Shown piece by piece: positions 46,290-53,566 of a stretch of DNA of 64,000 nt; position 1 is the first letter of the stretch, and the number at the start of each line of letters is the position of its first letter. A model generated the notes under the pieces. That model was not told the origin of the DNA, ran no database searches, and saw only the letters and a list, made by a program, of their open reading frames with translations. Both the position numbers and the translations under genes were made by a program. This DNA is from Stenotrophomonas sp. 24(2023) (GTDB lineage Bacteria; Pseudomonadota; Gammaproteobacteria; Xanthomonadales; Xanthomonadaceae): assembly GCF_030913365.1 (NCBI RefSeq), contig NZ_CP133160.1, positions 2,890,001 to 2,954,000 on the forward strand, read 5' to 3'.

Positions 46290-46751
46290 ATGTCAGCAGC
46301 GCTTCCTCATTCAAGTCCGGAAGGTGCGGTAAGATATTTTTCGGATAAAGCCATGCCTCTTCAGGAAGCCTCGGGTAGAGAAGTCTTCGCTAACATGGAG
46401 GAAAGGCATTCACGAGACTTAAGAGTAATGGGCTGGGGCGCTGGTTCTTCAGGTGGATCTGCGTCCATCGTTCCTTATGGCGGTGCCTATAAGTTGAGGG
46501 CAATCCTGCACACGCATCCGAAAAACAACATGCGCAGCGGGAACGGTGCATATGCTTCGTCTGGTAAATTTAATTATGTTGGGATGGCGGATGATCACGA
46601 TATCGCGAGATCCTTCGGGGAAATGGTGGATGGCTATGTTGCCAGGCCAGATGGGCGGATCGTATGGTTTAATCAGAAGGCTTGGCGGGCTGCGGTTGAA
46701 GCCTTAGGAACGGAGCGCGTCTATGCGGGACATTTTGAGAAGATTCTTTAG
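46290..46751 (+). CDS. DUF4329-like polymorphic toxin C-terminal fragment
   Basis: A 153-residue protein starting directly after the sufC scar. It begins MSAALPHSSPEGAVRYFSDK, which resembles the SPEeAA start of DUF4329, and carries LRAILHTHPKNN, a JAB-like HxH motif, then YVARPDGRIVWFNQ, which fits the DUF4329 ending (PDGRV..Y). No Rhs core, signal or transporter part is attached, so it is a displaced toxin tip. It overlaps the next gene by 29 bp. The ribosome site is weak (AGGAAAAG). Confidence 0.68.
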   Translation: MSAALPHSSPEGAVRYFSDKAMPLQEASGREVFANMEERHSRDLRVMGWGAGSSGGSASIVPYGGAYKLRAILHTHPKNNMRSGNGAYASSGKFNYVGMADDHDIARSFGEMVDGYVARPDGRIVWFNQKAWRAAVEALGTERVYAGHFEKIL

Positions 46752-47199
46752 ACTGGCTGCCCTCGTGATAGTGGCAGGTTGGTCTTTGTCGAGTACGGCC
46801 GCTCCTGCCGCGGATGATTCTGTGAGAGGCAATTGTAACGATATTGTGCCTCGGGAACTCAAAAGGCTATGTGGCGTGCCGATCTCCAGGATTATAGTTA
46901 ATCCCGGGCTGCTGGATTCTGTGGAAGTGGAGACCGGCGGTTTTATGCTTTACGAAAATGAAAATGGTGTTGTTTTTTATCCTGGACCCGATCTCCCGAA
47001 TCGTACTGAGATGTATAGCTGTATCGTAGTGTGGACCGAGAAGGAAACCATAGAGTGGGGTGAGGTTAAAAGGCAGCATGGTGTCTATTTTGCGACGGTT
47101 TCTGGCAGGGTGGCGCTGGACGCATCTCGCAAGAGTTGCTCGGCCGTCATTGCTGATGCAAGGATTTACGATGTTTCTGTGATCAATCTGTCTAAGTGA
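46723..47199 (+). CDS. Secreted candidate immunity protein for the DUF4329 toxin
   Basis: A 158-residue protein with a signal peptide (FFRLAALVIVAGWSLSSTAAPA). The mature part has four cysteines (GNCND, RLCGV, YSCIV, KSCSA) that could form two disulfides, and ends VSVINLSK. The 29-bp overlap with the preceding toxin-like gene and the export signal suggest a periplasmic immunity protein. No family is recognised; the pairing is inferred from position. Confidence 0.65.
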   Translation: MRDILRRFFRLAALVIVAGWSLSSTAAPAADDSVRGNCNDIVPRELKRLCGVPISRIIVNPGLLDSVEVETGGFMLYENENGVVFYPGPDLPNRTEMYSCIVVWTEKETIEWGEVKRQHGVYFATVSGRVALDASRKSCSAVIADARIYDVSVINLSK

Positions 47200-47256
47200 T
47201 GGATCTGAAGTCGCAAATTTTGCGTGAATGTAATGAGTTTATGACGTGACTGTGTG

Positions 47257-47618
47257 GCTACCAACGGCGGATCAGTCATGGGATTCGACTTCAGGGGTGT
47301 GAATGGAGTGGTAAATGCTGGGGCGAGCTCTGGCGCGTACATTGCGGCTGAGGACTGCTTCTTTAAGGTGAAATGATGGATCCCGTTCGTTACGTTCATC
47401 GATGGCGATGGATCCATAGGAAAGACCGCTGTGAGCTACGGGGATCCAACTGGAGCTGGGGCGGATCTCGTGATTGATGTTCTCGCCGCTGCCCACGGTC
47501 GATAAGTGGGAAGGGAACTCTGGGTCTTCATATTGACCATGGGTCTACCAATCGCGATGAGGCTGCTCATCTTGTATGGTTTGATCCTCGGCAGATGAAG
47601 AAGAAGGTGCCGCTATGA
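47257..47618 (+). pseudogene. Degenerate toxin tip, frameshifted
   Basis: Pieces in two or more frames look like one broken protein: ATNGGSVMGFDFRGVNGVV (about 47260-47320), then SYGDPTGAGADLVIDVLAAA (47437-47500), then after a frame change GTLGLHIDHGSTNRDEAAH and a tail VWFDPRQMKKKVPL ending at the TGA at 47616-47618. That stop overlaps the start of the next gene as ATGA, the usual toxin-immunity junction. The frame break near 47500 kills it. The toxin family is not assigned. Confidence 0.6.
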
Positions 47619-47902
47619 GTGCTGCTGATGAAGTGAAGTCCGTTGTTTTCTGTCTGCGGATGTTGTTGGAATCCGAGCCTGCTTCTGCGGAACAGGTCTC
47701 TGCTTGGTATAAAGAGGCCGAGGCGCTTAAGCGAACCCTTCAATCAAGTGTTTATGGAATCGATGTTCCGCATTTGATATGGCATTACTTCGATGATGCT
47801 GATATTCGTTTTCGCGACAGAGATTATGCGCAGAGTCAGATATCGGCGGTCGAGAAAATCATCGAGGAATGGGGCGGGAGTGTGAGCCGAGCGGTGCCGT
47901 GA
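47615..47902 (+). CDS. Candidate immunity protein (orphan)
   Basis: A 95-residue acidic soluble protein that starts by ATGA overlap with the degenerate toxin frame. It is predicted helical, with VKSVVFCLRMLLESEPASAEQ, LIWHYFDDADIRFRDRDY and AVEKIIEEWGG. Size, charge and position fit a cytoplasmic immunity protein kept after its toxin decayed. Its 3' end abuts a remnant of the 51835 gene's end. Confidence 0.6.
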   Translation: MSAADEVKSVVFCLRMLLESEPASAEQVSAWYKEAEALKRTLQSSVYGIDVPHLIWHYFDDADIRFRDRDYAQSQISAVEKIIEEWGGSVSRAVP

Positions 47903-48043
47903 TGGCGTGCGTATTCTTGATTGCCTGCGGATGTCCATACTGGGTGACATGTAGAAGGCGGTACGGTGCGATGGCCCGTTCCTGGCATCACTCAGCGTTT
48001 CCCAGTTGCACCTCTGCTTGTTTGCGCCCAACGTGCAATAAAA

Positions 48044-48067
48044 AACGCCGCAGTTTCCTGCGGCGTT
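48044..48067 (-). terminator. Duplicate of the sufS terminator
   Basis: AACGCCGCAG-TTTC-CTGCGGCGTT with an A-run on its left side, so on the minus strand it is a stem followed by TTTTTT. It is identical in core to the one after intact sufS at 52258 and was carried along with the duplicated 3' end. Confidence 0.85.
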
Positions 48068-48095
48068 CTTGTACTTCCCTGATTCTGGCGAATCC

Positions 48096-48520
48096 TCAGC
48101 CCAGCAGCTTGCGCACCTTGGTCAACGCCGCCACGAACCGCTTGATCTCGGCGTGCGTGTTGTAGAGCGCCAGCGAGGCACGGCAGGTGGCCGCCACGCC
48201 GAAGTGCTGCAGCAGCGGGTGGGCGCAGTGCTGGCCCGAGCTACTGCCGCGCCTTCCAGGGCCAGCAGGGTCGCCAGATCGTGGGCGTGGGCGCCGTCGA
48301 TCAGGAACGAGACCACGGCGGCCTTGTCCGGGGTGGTGTGCCGAAGATGCGCAGGCCATCGATCTTCTGCAGTTCCTCGGTGAAGTGCGCCAGCAGTTCG
48401 GCTTCGCGCGCTTCCACGTGGTCCAGGCCGAGGCCTTCCAGGTAGTCCACGGCCACGCCCAGGCCGATGAAGCCGGCGATGTTCGGGGTGCCGGCATCGA
48501 ACTTGTGCGGGGCATCGTTG
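48096..48520 (-). pseudogene. Truncated second copy of the sufS 3' end
   Basis: Corresponds to SufS residues of about 279-418, stop codon included. It is broken by a 2-base insertion (GGTGGTGTGCCGAAG against GGTGGTGCCGAAG) and by changes near the active-site Cys region (CCCGAGCTACTGCCGCG against CCCGAGCGTACGGCCACG). Identity is lower toward the stop (many differences in about 180 bp) and near perfect toward the truncation (about 5 changes in 240 bp). It ends abruptly at 48520. Confidence 0.93.
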
Positions 48521-48566
48521 CAGCAGGCAGGACTGTTGTTGATCCTCTCCCATACTTGTCAGAGCC

Positions 48567-49076
48567 ATGAGGTCTTCCATGAGAACGGTGCTACTAGCAG
48601 CTGCTATTGCCGCCACTTCATACCATGCAGCTGAGAATGGCGATACTCAAGCTTCCGTAGGAGCGCAAGGTCAAGGAGCGGTTGCTTCTATTGGTGAGGT
48701 CCCAAAGAACATGTCTGTGTTCGCAAGCTCTGACTGCGAGAAATCTGAGCTTGTGGATTGCAGGGCCAAGGACTCTCAGGGCAGGCAATACGTGTTCTTC
48801 GATGGTGCGTTGTCACGTATCTCGGTGAATAAGTATGATGCCAAACCCGGAGCGACATTGCCGGCAGGATTGCTGTTTGGTGAGGGCATTGAAGCGTCCA
48901 GGGAGAAGGCATCGAGTCACTTTCGGGTCAGATTTGATCGCGGAGAGGTTGATGGCAGGATTGTTTACAGTTCTGACTTCAGTATCCAATCTCCAACCGG
49001 GATCAAGTACGCACTTGAGCTGCTGGCAGATGAGCAGAACAAGCTAGAAGAGGTAGTTCAGCGGACTGACTTTTAG
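48567..49076 (+). CDS. Secreted hypothetical protein (possible immunity or adaptor)
   Basis: A 169-residue protein with an N-terminal hydrophobic segment (MRTVLLAAAIAATSYHA) that looks like a short signal peptide. An ATG at 48579 is an alternative start. The mature part contains a Cys pair (SDCEK, VDCRAKDSQG) and GIEASREKASSHFRVRFDRGEVDGRIVY. It lies just beyond the sufS fragment and before a transposase remnant. No family is recognised; the composition is that of the island. Confidence 0.6.
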   Translation: MRSSMRTVLLAAAIAATSYHAAENGDTQASVGAQGQGAVASIGEVPKNMSVFASSDCEKSELVDCRAKDSQGRQYVFFDGALSRISVNKYDAKPGATLPAGLLFGEGIEASREKASSHFRVRFDRGEVDGRIVYSSDFSIQSPTGIKYALELLADEQNKLEEVVQRTDF

Positions 49077-49533
49077 CGAGGAACGGTTCCAGGTTCACTT
49101 TCGACCGCCGCGAGCTAGACGGGACGGAGGGAATTAATCCTCGCCCATGACGTACAAGGCCCGCATCGCTGGCCTTGTCGTTGTTGGCTATTGTGATCGC
49201 TGCTTCTACTGACACGCATTACGGGCGATCACCGATTGGATCGCCTTCTACAATCAAAAGCACCTTCATCAGGCGCTGAAGATGATGACCCCGGATGCGG
49301 CTTATGCCGCTACATTAACCGCATGGCCTGAGCAGAAACCGGTGGGTCATTACAGCTGATCCTGGCAGGCTCAAGCGTTCCGGAAGGTTCGTTGCCACAT
49401 TCCAGTCTATAAATCCGGCGATCTTCCAGCACCAAGGTTGTCGGGGGCGGAGGGCGGGCGACCGCCAGGTAGCACGATGTAGTGTGAGCCGCTGCCGTAC
49501 TGATGCGATCGGAAGTATCAGTGATCTTGCGGA
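49077..49533. other. Gene-poor stretch with a transposase remnant
   Basis: About 450 bases with no intact gene. It contains an IS3-type transposase tail (49225-49359) and, on both sides, unassignable sequence with many stops. No terminal inverted repeats of an insertion sequence were found by eye. Confidence 0.6.
49225..49359 (+). pseudogene. IS3-family transposase C-terminal remnant
   Basis: Forty-four codons read ITDWIAFYNQKHLHQALKMM, then TPDAAYAATLTAWPEQKPVG and a stop. The W-I-x-F-YN-x-x-x-x-H-Q-AL pattern is the end of the DDE integrase domain of IS3-type OrfB proteins. Everything upstream is missing. Confidence 0.8.
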
Positions 49534-49911
49534 GTGCGGAACATTGCGATCCCCGCGATGAACTCTCCCGGCGGGGGTGTGCTGGCATCGGGTGGGATTC
49601 TGGTTGGTGCAGCTGGAGTGCAATTCAATTTTGCGCGTGCTGGCCATATTTCCAGAGATGCGGTGGGGCACGTTAATCCTGTTGCGGTGGCATCGCGCCT
49701 CCGTTATGCGCGAATGTTTGAGAATGTTGCCTCCAATCCTGCACACTATAGGGTGGATGCAGCTGCGGCCGGAATCATCACGCAAGATGCAGCTGCTGCT
49801 GGTGTTTCCGCTTACACTGTTACGGCAAGAAATGGGTCCCAGATATGGGTAAGTGTTCGTAAGGGTGAAGTTGTGAATGCTGGCGTCAATGCTGCTGGGA
49901 GTGCGAGATGA
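49534..49911 (+). CDS. Polymorphic toxin C-terminal tip (partial, family unassigned)
   Basis: An open frame of 125 codons with GTG at 49534 or ATG at 49558. It has no ribosome site, so it looks like the displaced end of a larger toxin. The first 40 residues are Gly/Ala-rich and hydrophobic; the rest, GHVNPVAVASRLRYARMFE, ITQDAAAAGVSAYTVTARN and QIWVSVRKGEVVNAGVN, looks like a compact nuclease-type tip, with His, Arg and Gln as possible active residues. An RNase-type role is a guess from memory of similar tips. It ends by ATGA overlap with its probable immunity gene. Confidence 0.6.
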   Translation: MRNIAIPAMNSPGGGVLASGGILVGAAGVQFNFARAGHISRDAVGHVNPVAVASRLRYARMFENVASNPAHYRVDAAAAGIITQDAAAAGVSAYTVTARNGSQIWVSVRKGEVVNAGVNAAGSAR

Positions 49912-50399
49912 ACACTGAAGATGCTATTCGAATCGAGGGGCTGGGGGATGTTGGTGCCGCGATTGATGCTTATGATGATGTAATAAGGTTGTCGAGGAGC
50001 TCGGCTGCTGTCGCAAATTCCATGGTTCTTTGTTGGCAATCTTTGGATTTTGGAAATGTGGCATCTAATAATCTACATCCTGACTTTGTTGGAAAATTGG
50101 AGGCTAGGCTTTCTGAGTTGATTCGTATGTCAGGGGATGGCTGCTTTCGATGGGGGGAGGTGGACTTCTGGGGTCGATATATTCGCTGGGCCGACTACGG
50201 GGAAGACTTCGGGTTGACTGAATGCATGAACTTCATTCGTAAAAGTGATGGTTACATAGAGCCGGCATTTCATGTTCTGTCCATTACGGGCGGGCGGGAG
50301 ATGGTTGAGCAGTCAAGGGTCTTGTTGAGGGAATATAGTGGTGTTGCTACTGCTCGGGCGCGATATGTTACTTCAGTCATTGCGAGTGTTCTTCGCTGA
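49908..50399 (+). CDS. Candidate immunity protein for the 49534 toxin tip
   Basis: A 163-residue soluble protein starting in the toxin stop (ATGA). It is helical with a tetratricopeptide-like feel (IEGLGDVGAAIDAYDDVIRL) and acidic patches (GEVDFWGRYIRWADYGEDFG). Codons are AT-rich at third positions. Toxin-immunity overlap is the main argument for its role; no family is recognised. Confidence 0.65.
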   Translation: MNTEDAIRIEGLGDVGAAIDAYDDVIRLSRSSAAVANSMVLCWQSLDFGNVASNNLHPDFVGKLEARLSELIRMSGDGCFRWGEVDFWGRYIRWADYGEDFGLTECMNFIRKSDGYIEPAFHVLSITGGREMVEQSRVLLREYSGVATARARYVTSVIASVLR

Positions 50400-50564
50400 T
50401 CCAGTTAAAGTTCTGCGCGGTCGCGACCAGGCACGGTAGAGCGCAGTGGCGGCAACTGCGGATGCCGCGTTGCCGCCCGCCAACAGCGAGAGTTTCTTGC
50501 TGGAGGAAAATTAAAATAAACTATCAGCTTTGCGTGGCCTTCTTCTTGGTGATTCCGTGGTCGG
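50400..50564. other. Short junction stretch between an immunity gene and the Rhs tip
   Basis: No gene is seen. It holds a GC-rich patch followed by AT-rich DNA with GGAGGAAAATTAAAAT (about 50503-50518). An eight-G run lies just inside the next frame (50583-50590). Confidence 0.5.
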
Positions 50565-51344
50565 TTGCGGTCTTCAGAAAGAGGGGGGGGCAGACACCGC
50601 CCGCAAAGGTCTGTGGGATCGGCCAGAATCCAGTTTGTGGAATCAGCTTCGGGGCGCTGGCTGCCACTCCTCGGCTATTCGATGGGAAATCGATTGAAGG
50701 ATGGACCGGGATATACGGGGCATGTGACGGACTCGGAGACCGGGCTGAGTTACATGCAGCAGAGGTGTTCCGACCCAAGTGCTGGCGTATTCCTTTCAGT
50801 TGATCCCGTCGCGGCGGATAAGGCGACGGGAGGAAATTTTGCGAGATATCTCCATGCGAATGGAAACCCTTGTAAGTATGCCGATCCAGATGGGCGGATC
50901 GGTAAGCTTGTCGCGGAATTGATAAAGAAAATTCTTCCTGAGGTCTTGCCAAAGGTGTCGCCAAAGCCCGCTCCTAAGGCTGCTCCCAAAGGTGCTCCGA
51001 GCACGGAGAAAAAGCCTGATGGTTATAAACCGGAATCAGCTGGTGGCGAGAGCTCTGGAAATCGATTTCCTGATCGAGATCTGCCGCGAGATCAACACGG
51101 AAATCCCACCCCGGATCCTGGTGCAAAAGGACCACAGACTCAGCTTGGTCAGAAGGACGGAAGGAAGTCGCGATATGATCAGGCTCGAGAGTTCGATGGG
51201 GATGGAAAGCCGGTGGAAGACATTGATTTCACTGACCACGGTCGCCCAAGTCAGTATGTGAATCCGCATGAACACCCGTATATTCCGAATAAGACGGGCG
51301 GAACACCAATGCGTGGCGATGAAAGACCATTGAATGGAGGGTAG
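50565..51344 (+). CDS. Rhs C-terminal fragment with polymorphic toxin (type 24-like) domain
   Basis: About 259 codons from a TTG; the first 35 are not Rhs-like, so the 5' end is lost. From about 50700 the frame reads the RHS-associated core, KDGPGYTGHVTDSETGLSYM, then FLSVDPVAADKATGGNFARY and NPCKYADPDGR, the conserved cleavage and hypervariable boundary. A Pro/Lys linker follows, then the toxin: TQLGQKDGRKSRYDQAREFD, IDFTDHGRPSQYVNPHEHPY. The D-x-T-DHGR-P...NPH-x-H pattern matches, from memory, the type 24 Rhs tip with a His-rich nuclease-like site. An orphan tip without a full Rhs gene. Confidence 0.8.
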   Translation: MRSSERGGGRHRPQRSVGSARIQFVESASGRWLPLLGYSMGNRLKDGPGYTGHVTDSETGLSYMQQRCSDPSAGVFLSVDPVAADKATGGNFARYLHANGNPCKYADPDGRIGKLVAELIKKILPEVLPKVSPKPAPKAAPKGAPSTEKKPDGYKPESAGGESSGNRFPDRDLPRDQHGNPTPDPGAKGPQTQLGQKDGRKSRYDQAREFDGDGKPVEDIDFTDHGRPSQYVNPHEHPYIPNKTGGTPMRGDERPLNGG

Positions 51345-51350
51345 TAGGTC

Positions 51351-51671
51351 ATGAGTGAAGGGTTTGCCCAATTTCCTATTGCCGGGAGAGTAGTCGCTGA
51401 AACACTCGAGTCGCTTGCGGGCCCTGGGGATATCTGGGAGGTTTCAGCCATTGAAACATTAACTTCAGCGGATGACGTGCTGCTGGGTGATCTCTGGAGG
51501 CGCGTGGTCGCGGGGGACAGGGTCTTCGCTACGCGAGAGATTTGCTCCGCACTGGTAAGGGCAGATCAGGTGATTACCCTGTATGCGCGTCTGATTGGCA
51601 AGGACAACGTTCACTTCTACATCGATGATGGCATTGCTGCCTCTGATGACGGAATTCAGGAGGGCCGCTAG
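51351..51671 (+). CDS. Candidate immunity protein for the Rhs type 24-like tip
   Basis: A 106-residue acidic soluble protein starting 6 bp after the Rhs tip. Key stretches are GPGDIWEVSAIETLTSADD, LLGDLWRRVVAGDRVFATRE and DDGIAASDDGIQEGR. Spacing and charge match a cognate immunity protein that would neutralise a basic nuclease. No other function is suggested. Confidence 0.7.
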   Translation: MSEGFAQFPIAGRVVAETLESLAGPGDIWEVSAIETLTSADDVLLGDLWRRVVAGDRVFATREICSALVRADQVITLYARLIGKDNVHFYIDDGIAASDDGIQEGR

Positions 51672-51834
51672 ATGAGGAGGGTTTACTGGTGCAGCTGAGG
51701 ACGTTGTTGGCCTCGCGGGATGAATCAGAGGTCATATTGCGCCCTGGAACGCATCGACTCCACAGCTGATTGCTGCGTAGAAGATTGGGTGTGCAGGTGC
51801 TATGTGATGGAGTAGCTTCAAAAGGAGAGGCTGA

Positions 51835-52137
51835 GTGCCAGGCTTTGTTGAGAGATTCCCCATTTTGGCTTCCATCATTCTAGGTGCCATGTGGATAAAC
51901 GCATTTGCGGCTCACAGGATGTTGCTGAAAATCGAGCGCGAACGGCCGGAAGTACTCGCTGCAGTCGGAATCATCAAGGTTGATTGGTGGCTAAGGTGCT
52001 TGCGCGGTATTGCAGTGCTTGCCCTTACTTCCAAAGGGCAGACGCTCCATCAGGGGGAGCGGTGGGTGTTGAGGGGCGTCGTGATGATGTACGTTTTCTT
52101 GATTGCCTCCGGGGTATTCATGCTTGTTGGCATGTAG
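51835..52137 (+). CDS. Small two-helix membrane protein (possible immunity protein)
   Basis: A 100-residue protein starting at GTG 51835 behind a strong AAAGGAGAGG site. Helices lie at about 8-26 (FPILASIILGAMWINAFAA) and 80-99 (GVVMMYVFLIASGVFMLVG), with a basic IERERPEVLAA stretch between. Its last codons and the DNA after it recur in altered form at 47900-47960, next to the broken sufS copy. So this gene end plus the sufS end forms one duplicated tail. Confidence 0.65.
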   Translation: MPGFVERFPILASIILGAMWINAFAAHRMLLKIERERPEVLAAVGIIKVDWWLRCLRGIAVLALTSKGQTLHQGERWVLRGVVMMYVFLIASGVFMLVGM

Positions 52138-52257
52138 AAGACGGTGTCTCAAGGCCGTTGATGATGGATGGATCGGCATTACGGTGAGATGGCCCGTTCC
52201 TGGCATCACTCAGCGTTTCCCGGTTACACCTCTGCTTGCTTCCGGCGCGCAATAAAA

Positions 52258-52281
52258 AACGCCGCAGTTTCCTGCGGCGTT
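52258..52281 (-). terminator. Intrinsic terminator of the suf operon
   Basis: AACGCCGCAG-TTTC-CTGCGGCGTT, a 10-bp stem, preceded on the plus strand by AATAAAAA, which becomes a T-tract on the minus strand. It lies 29 bp after the sufS stop. Confidence 0.9.
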
Positions 52282-52309
52282 CCTGTACTTCCCTGATTCT
52301 GGCGAATCC

Positions 52310-53566
52310 TCAGCCCAGCAGCTTCCGTACCTTGGTCAGCGCGGTCATGAACCGCTCGATTTCCGCGTGCGTGTTGTAGAACGCCAGCGAGGCACGGCAG
52401 GTGGCCGCGACGCCGAAGTACTGCAGCAGCGGGTGGGCGCAGTGCTGGCCCGAGCGTACGGCCACGCCTTCCAGGTCCAGCAGGGTCGCCAGATCGTGGG
52501 CGTGGGCGCCGTCGATCAGGAACGAGACCACGGCGGCCTTGTCCGGGGTGGTGCCGAAGATGCGCAGGCCGTCGATCTTCTGCAGTTCCTCGGTGAAGTG
52601 CGCCAGCAGTTCGGCTTCGCGCGCTTCCACGTGGTCCAGGCCGAGGCCTTCCAGGTAGTCCACGGCCACGCCCAGGCCGATGAAGCCGGCAATGTTCGGG
52701 GTGCCGGCTTCGAACTTGTGCGGGGCATCGTTGAAGACGGTGCCCTCGAAGCTGACTTCCTTGATCATCTCGCCGCCGCCAATGAACGGCGGCATCGCAT
52801 CCAGGTGCTCGCGACGCGCCCACAGCGCGCCGGTGCCGGTCGGGCCGCACATCTTGTGGCCGGTGATGGCGTAGAAATCACAGCCGATCGCGGCGACGTC
52901 GACCTTGCGGTGCGGCACCGCCTGCGAGCCGTCGACCACGGTGACGATGCCGCGCTTGCGTGCTTCGCGGCAGATCTCGCGCACCGGGTTCACCGTGCCC
53001 AGCACGTTGGACACATGGGCCACGGCCAGCAGCTTGACCTCCGGGGTCATCGCCCGGCGCAGTGCGTCCAGATCCAGGGCGCCGTCGGGGGTGATCTCGG
53101 CCACGCGGATCGTCGCGCCGGTGCGCTGGGCGACCAGTTGCCACGGCACGATGTTGGCATGGTGCTCCATGCGCGAGACCAGGATGACATCGCCGGCCTT
53201 CAGCCGCGGCAGCGCCCACGAGTACGCCACCAGGTTGATGGCGAAGGTGGTGCCGCTGCACAGCACCAGCTCGTTGGCACGCACGTTGAGGAAGCGCGCC
53301 AGCTTGTTGCGCGCACCTTCGTAGGCGTCGGTGGCCTCGGTGCCCAGCGCGTGCACGGCACGGCTGACGTTGGCGTTGTAGCGGCGGTAGAACTCGTCCA
53401 CCGCGCCGATCACCTGCACCGGCTTCTGCCCGGTGTTGGCGTTGTCGAAGTACACCAGCGGCTTGCCGTGCACTTCCCGCATCAGCAGCGGGAAGTCCAG
53501 GCGCACGCGGTCCCAGTCGGGCGTGCCGGTGCTGGCCGGCTGCGGGCGCGGGGTGGACAGGTTCAT
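52310..53566 (-). CDS. sufS: Cysteine desulfurase SufS
   Basis: A 418-residue PLP enzyme that mobilises sulfur from cysteine for the SUF system. The PLP lysine is K238 in AITGHKMCGPTG, and the persulfide Cys is C376 in RSGQHCAHPL, the type II desulfurase form. It begins MNLSTPRPQPASTGTPDWDR. It overlaps sufD by 4 bp. No sufE is seen in the window. Its 3' terminal 140 codons also exist as a broken copy 4 kb away across the toxin island. Confidence 0.95.
   Translation of the reverse strand: MNLSTPRPQPASTGTPDWDRVRLDFPLLMREVHGKPLVYFDNANTGQKPVQVIGAVDEFYRRYNANVSRAVHALGTEATDAYEGARNKLARFLNVRANELVLCSGTTFAINLVAYSWALPRLKAGDVILVSRMEHHANIVPWQLVAQRTGATIRVAEITPDGALDLDALRRAMTPEVKLLAVAHVSNVLGTVNPVREICREARKRGIVTVVDGSQAVPHRKVDVAAIGCDFYAITGHKMCGPTGTGALWARREHLDAMPPFIGGGEMIKEVSFEGTVFNDAPHKFEAGTPNIAGFIGLGVAVDYLEGLGLDHVEAREAELLAHFTEELQKIDGLRIFGTTPDKAAVVSFLIDGAHAHDLATLLDLEGVAVRSGQHCAHPLLQYFGVAATCRASLAFYNTHAEIERFMTALTKVRKLLG

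Noticed and set aside
49077..49533. A complete IS3 insertion sequence
   Set aside because: Only the last 44 codons of a transposase are present; no terminal inverted repeats or OrfA were seen.
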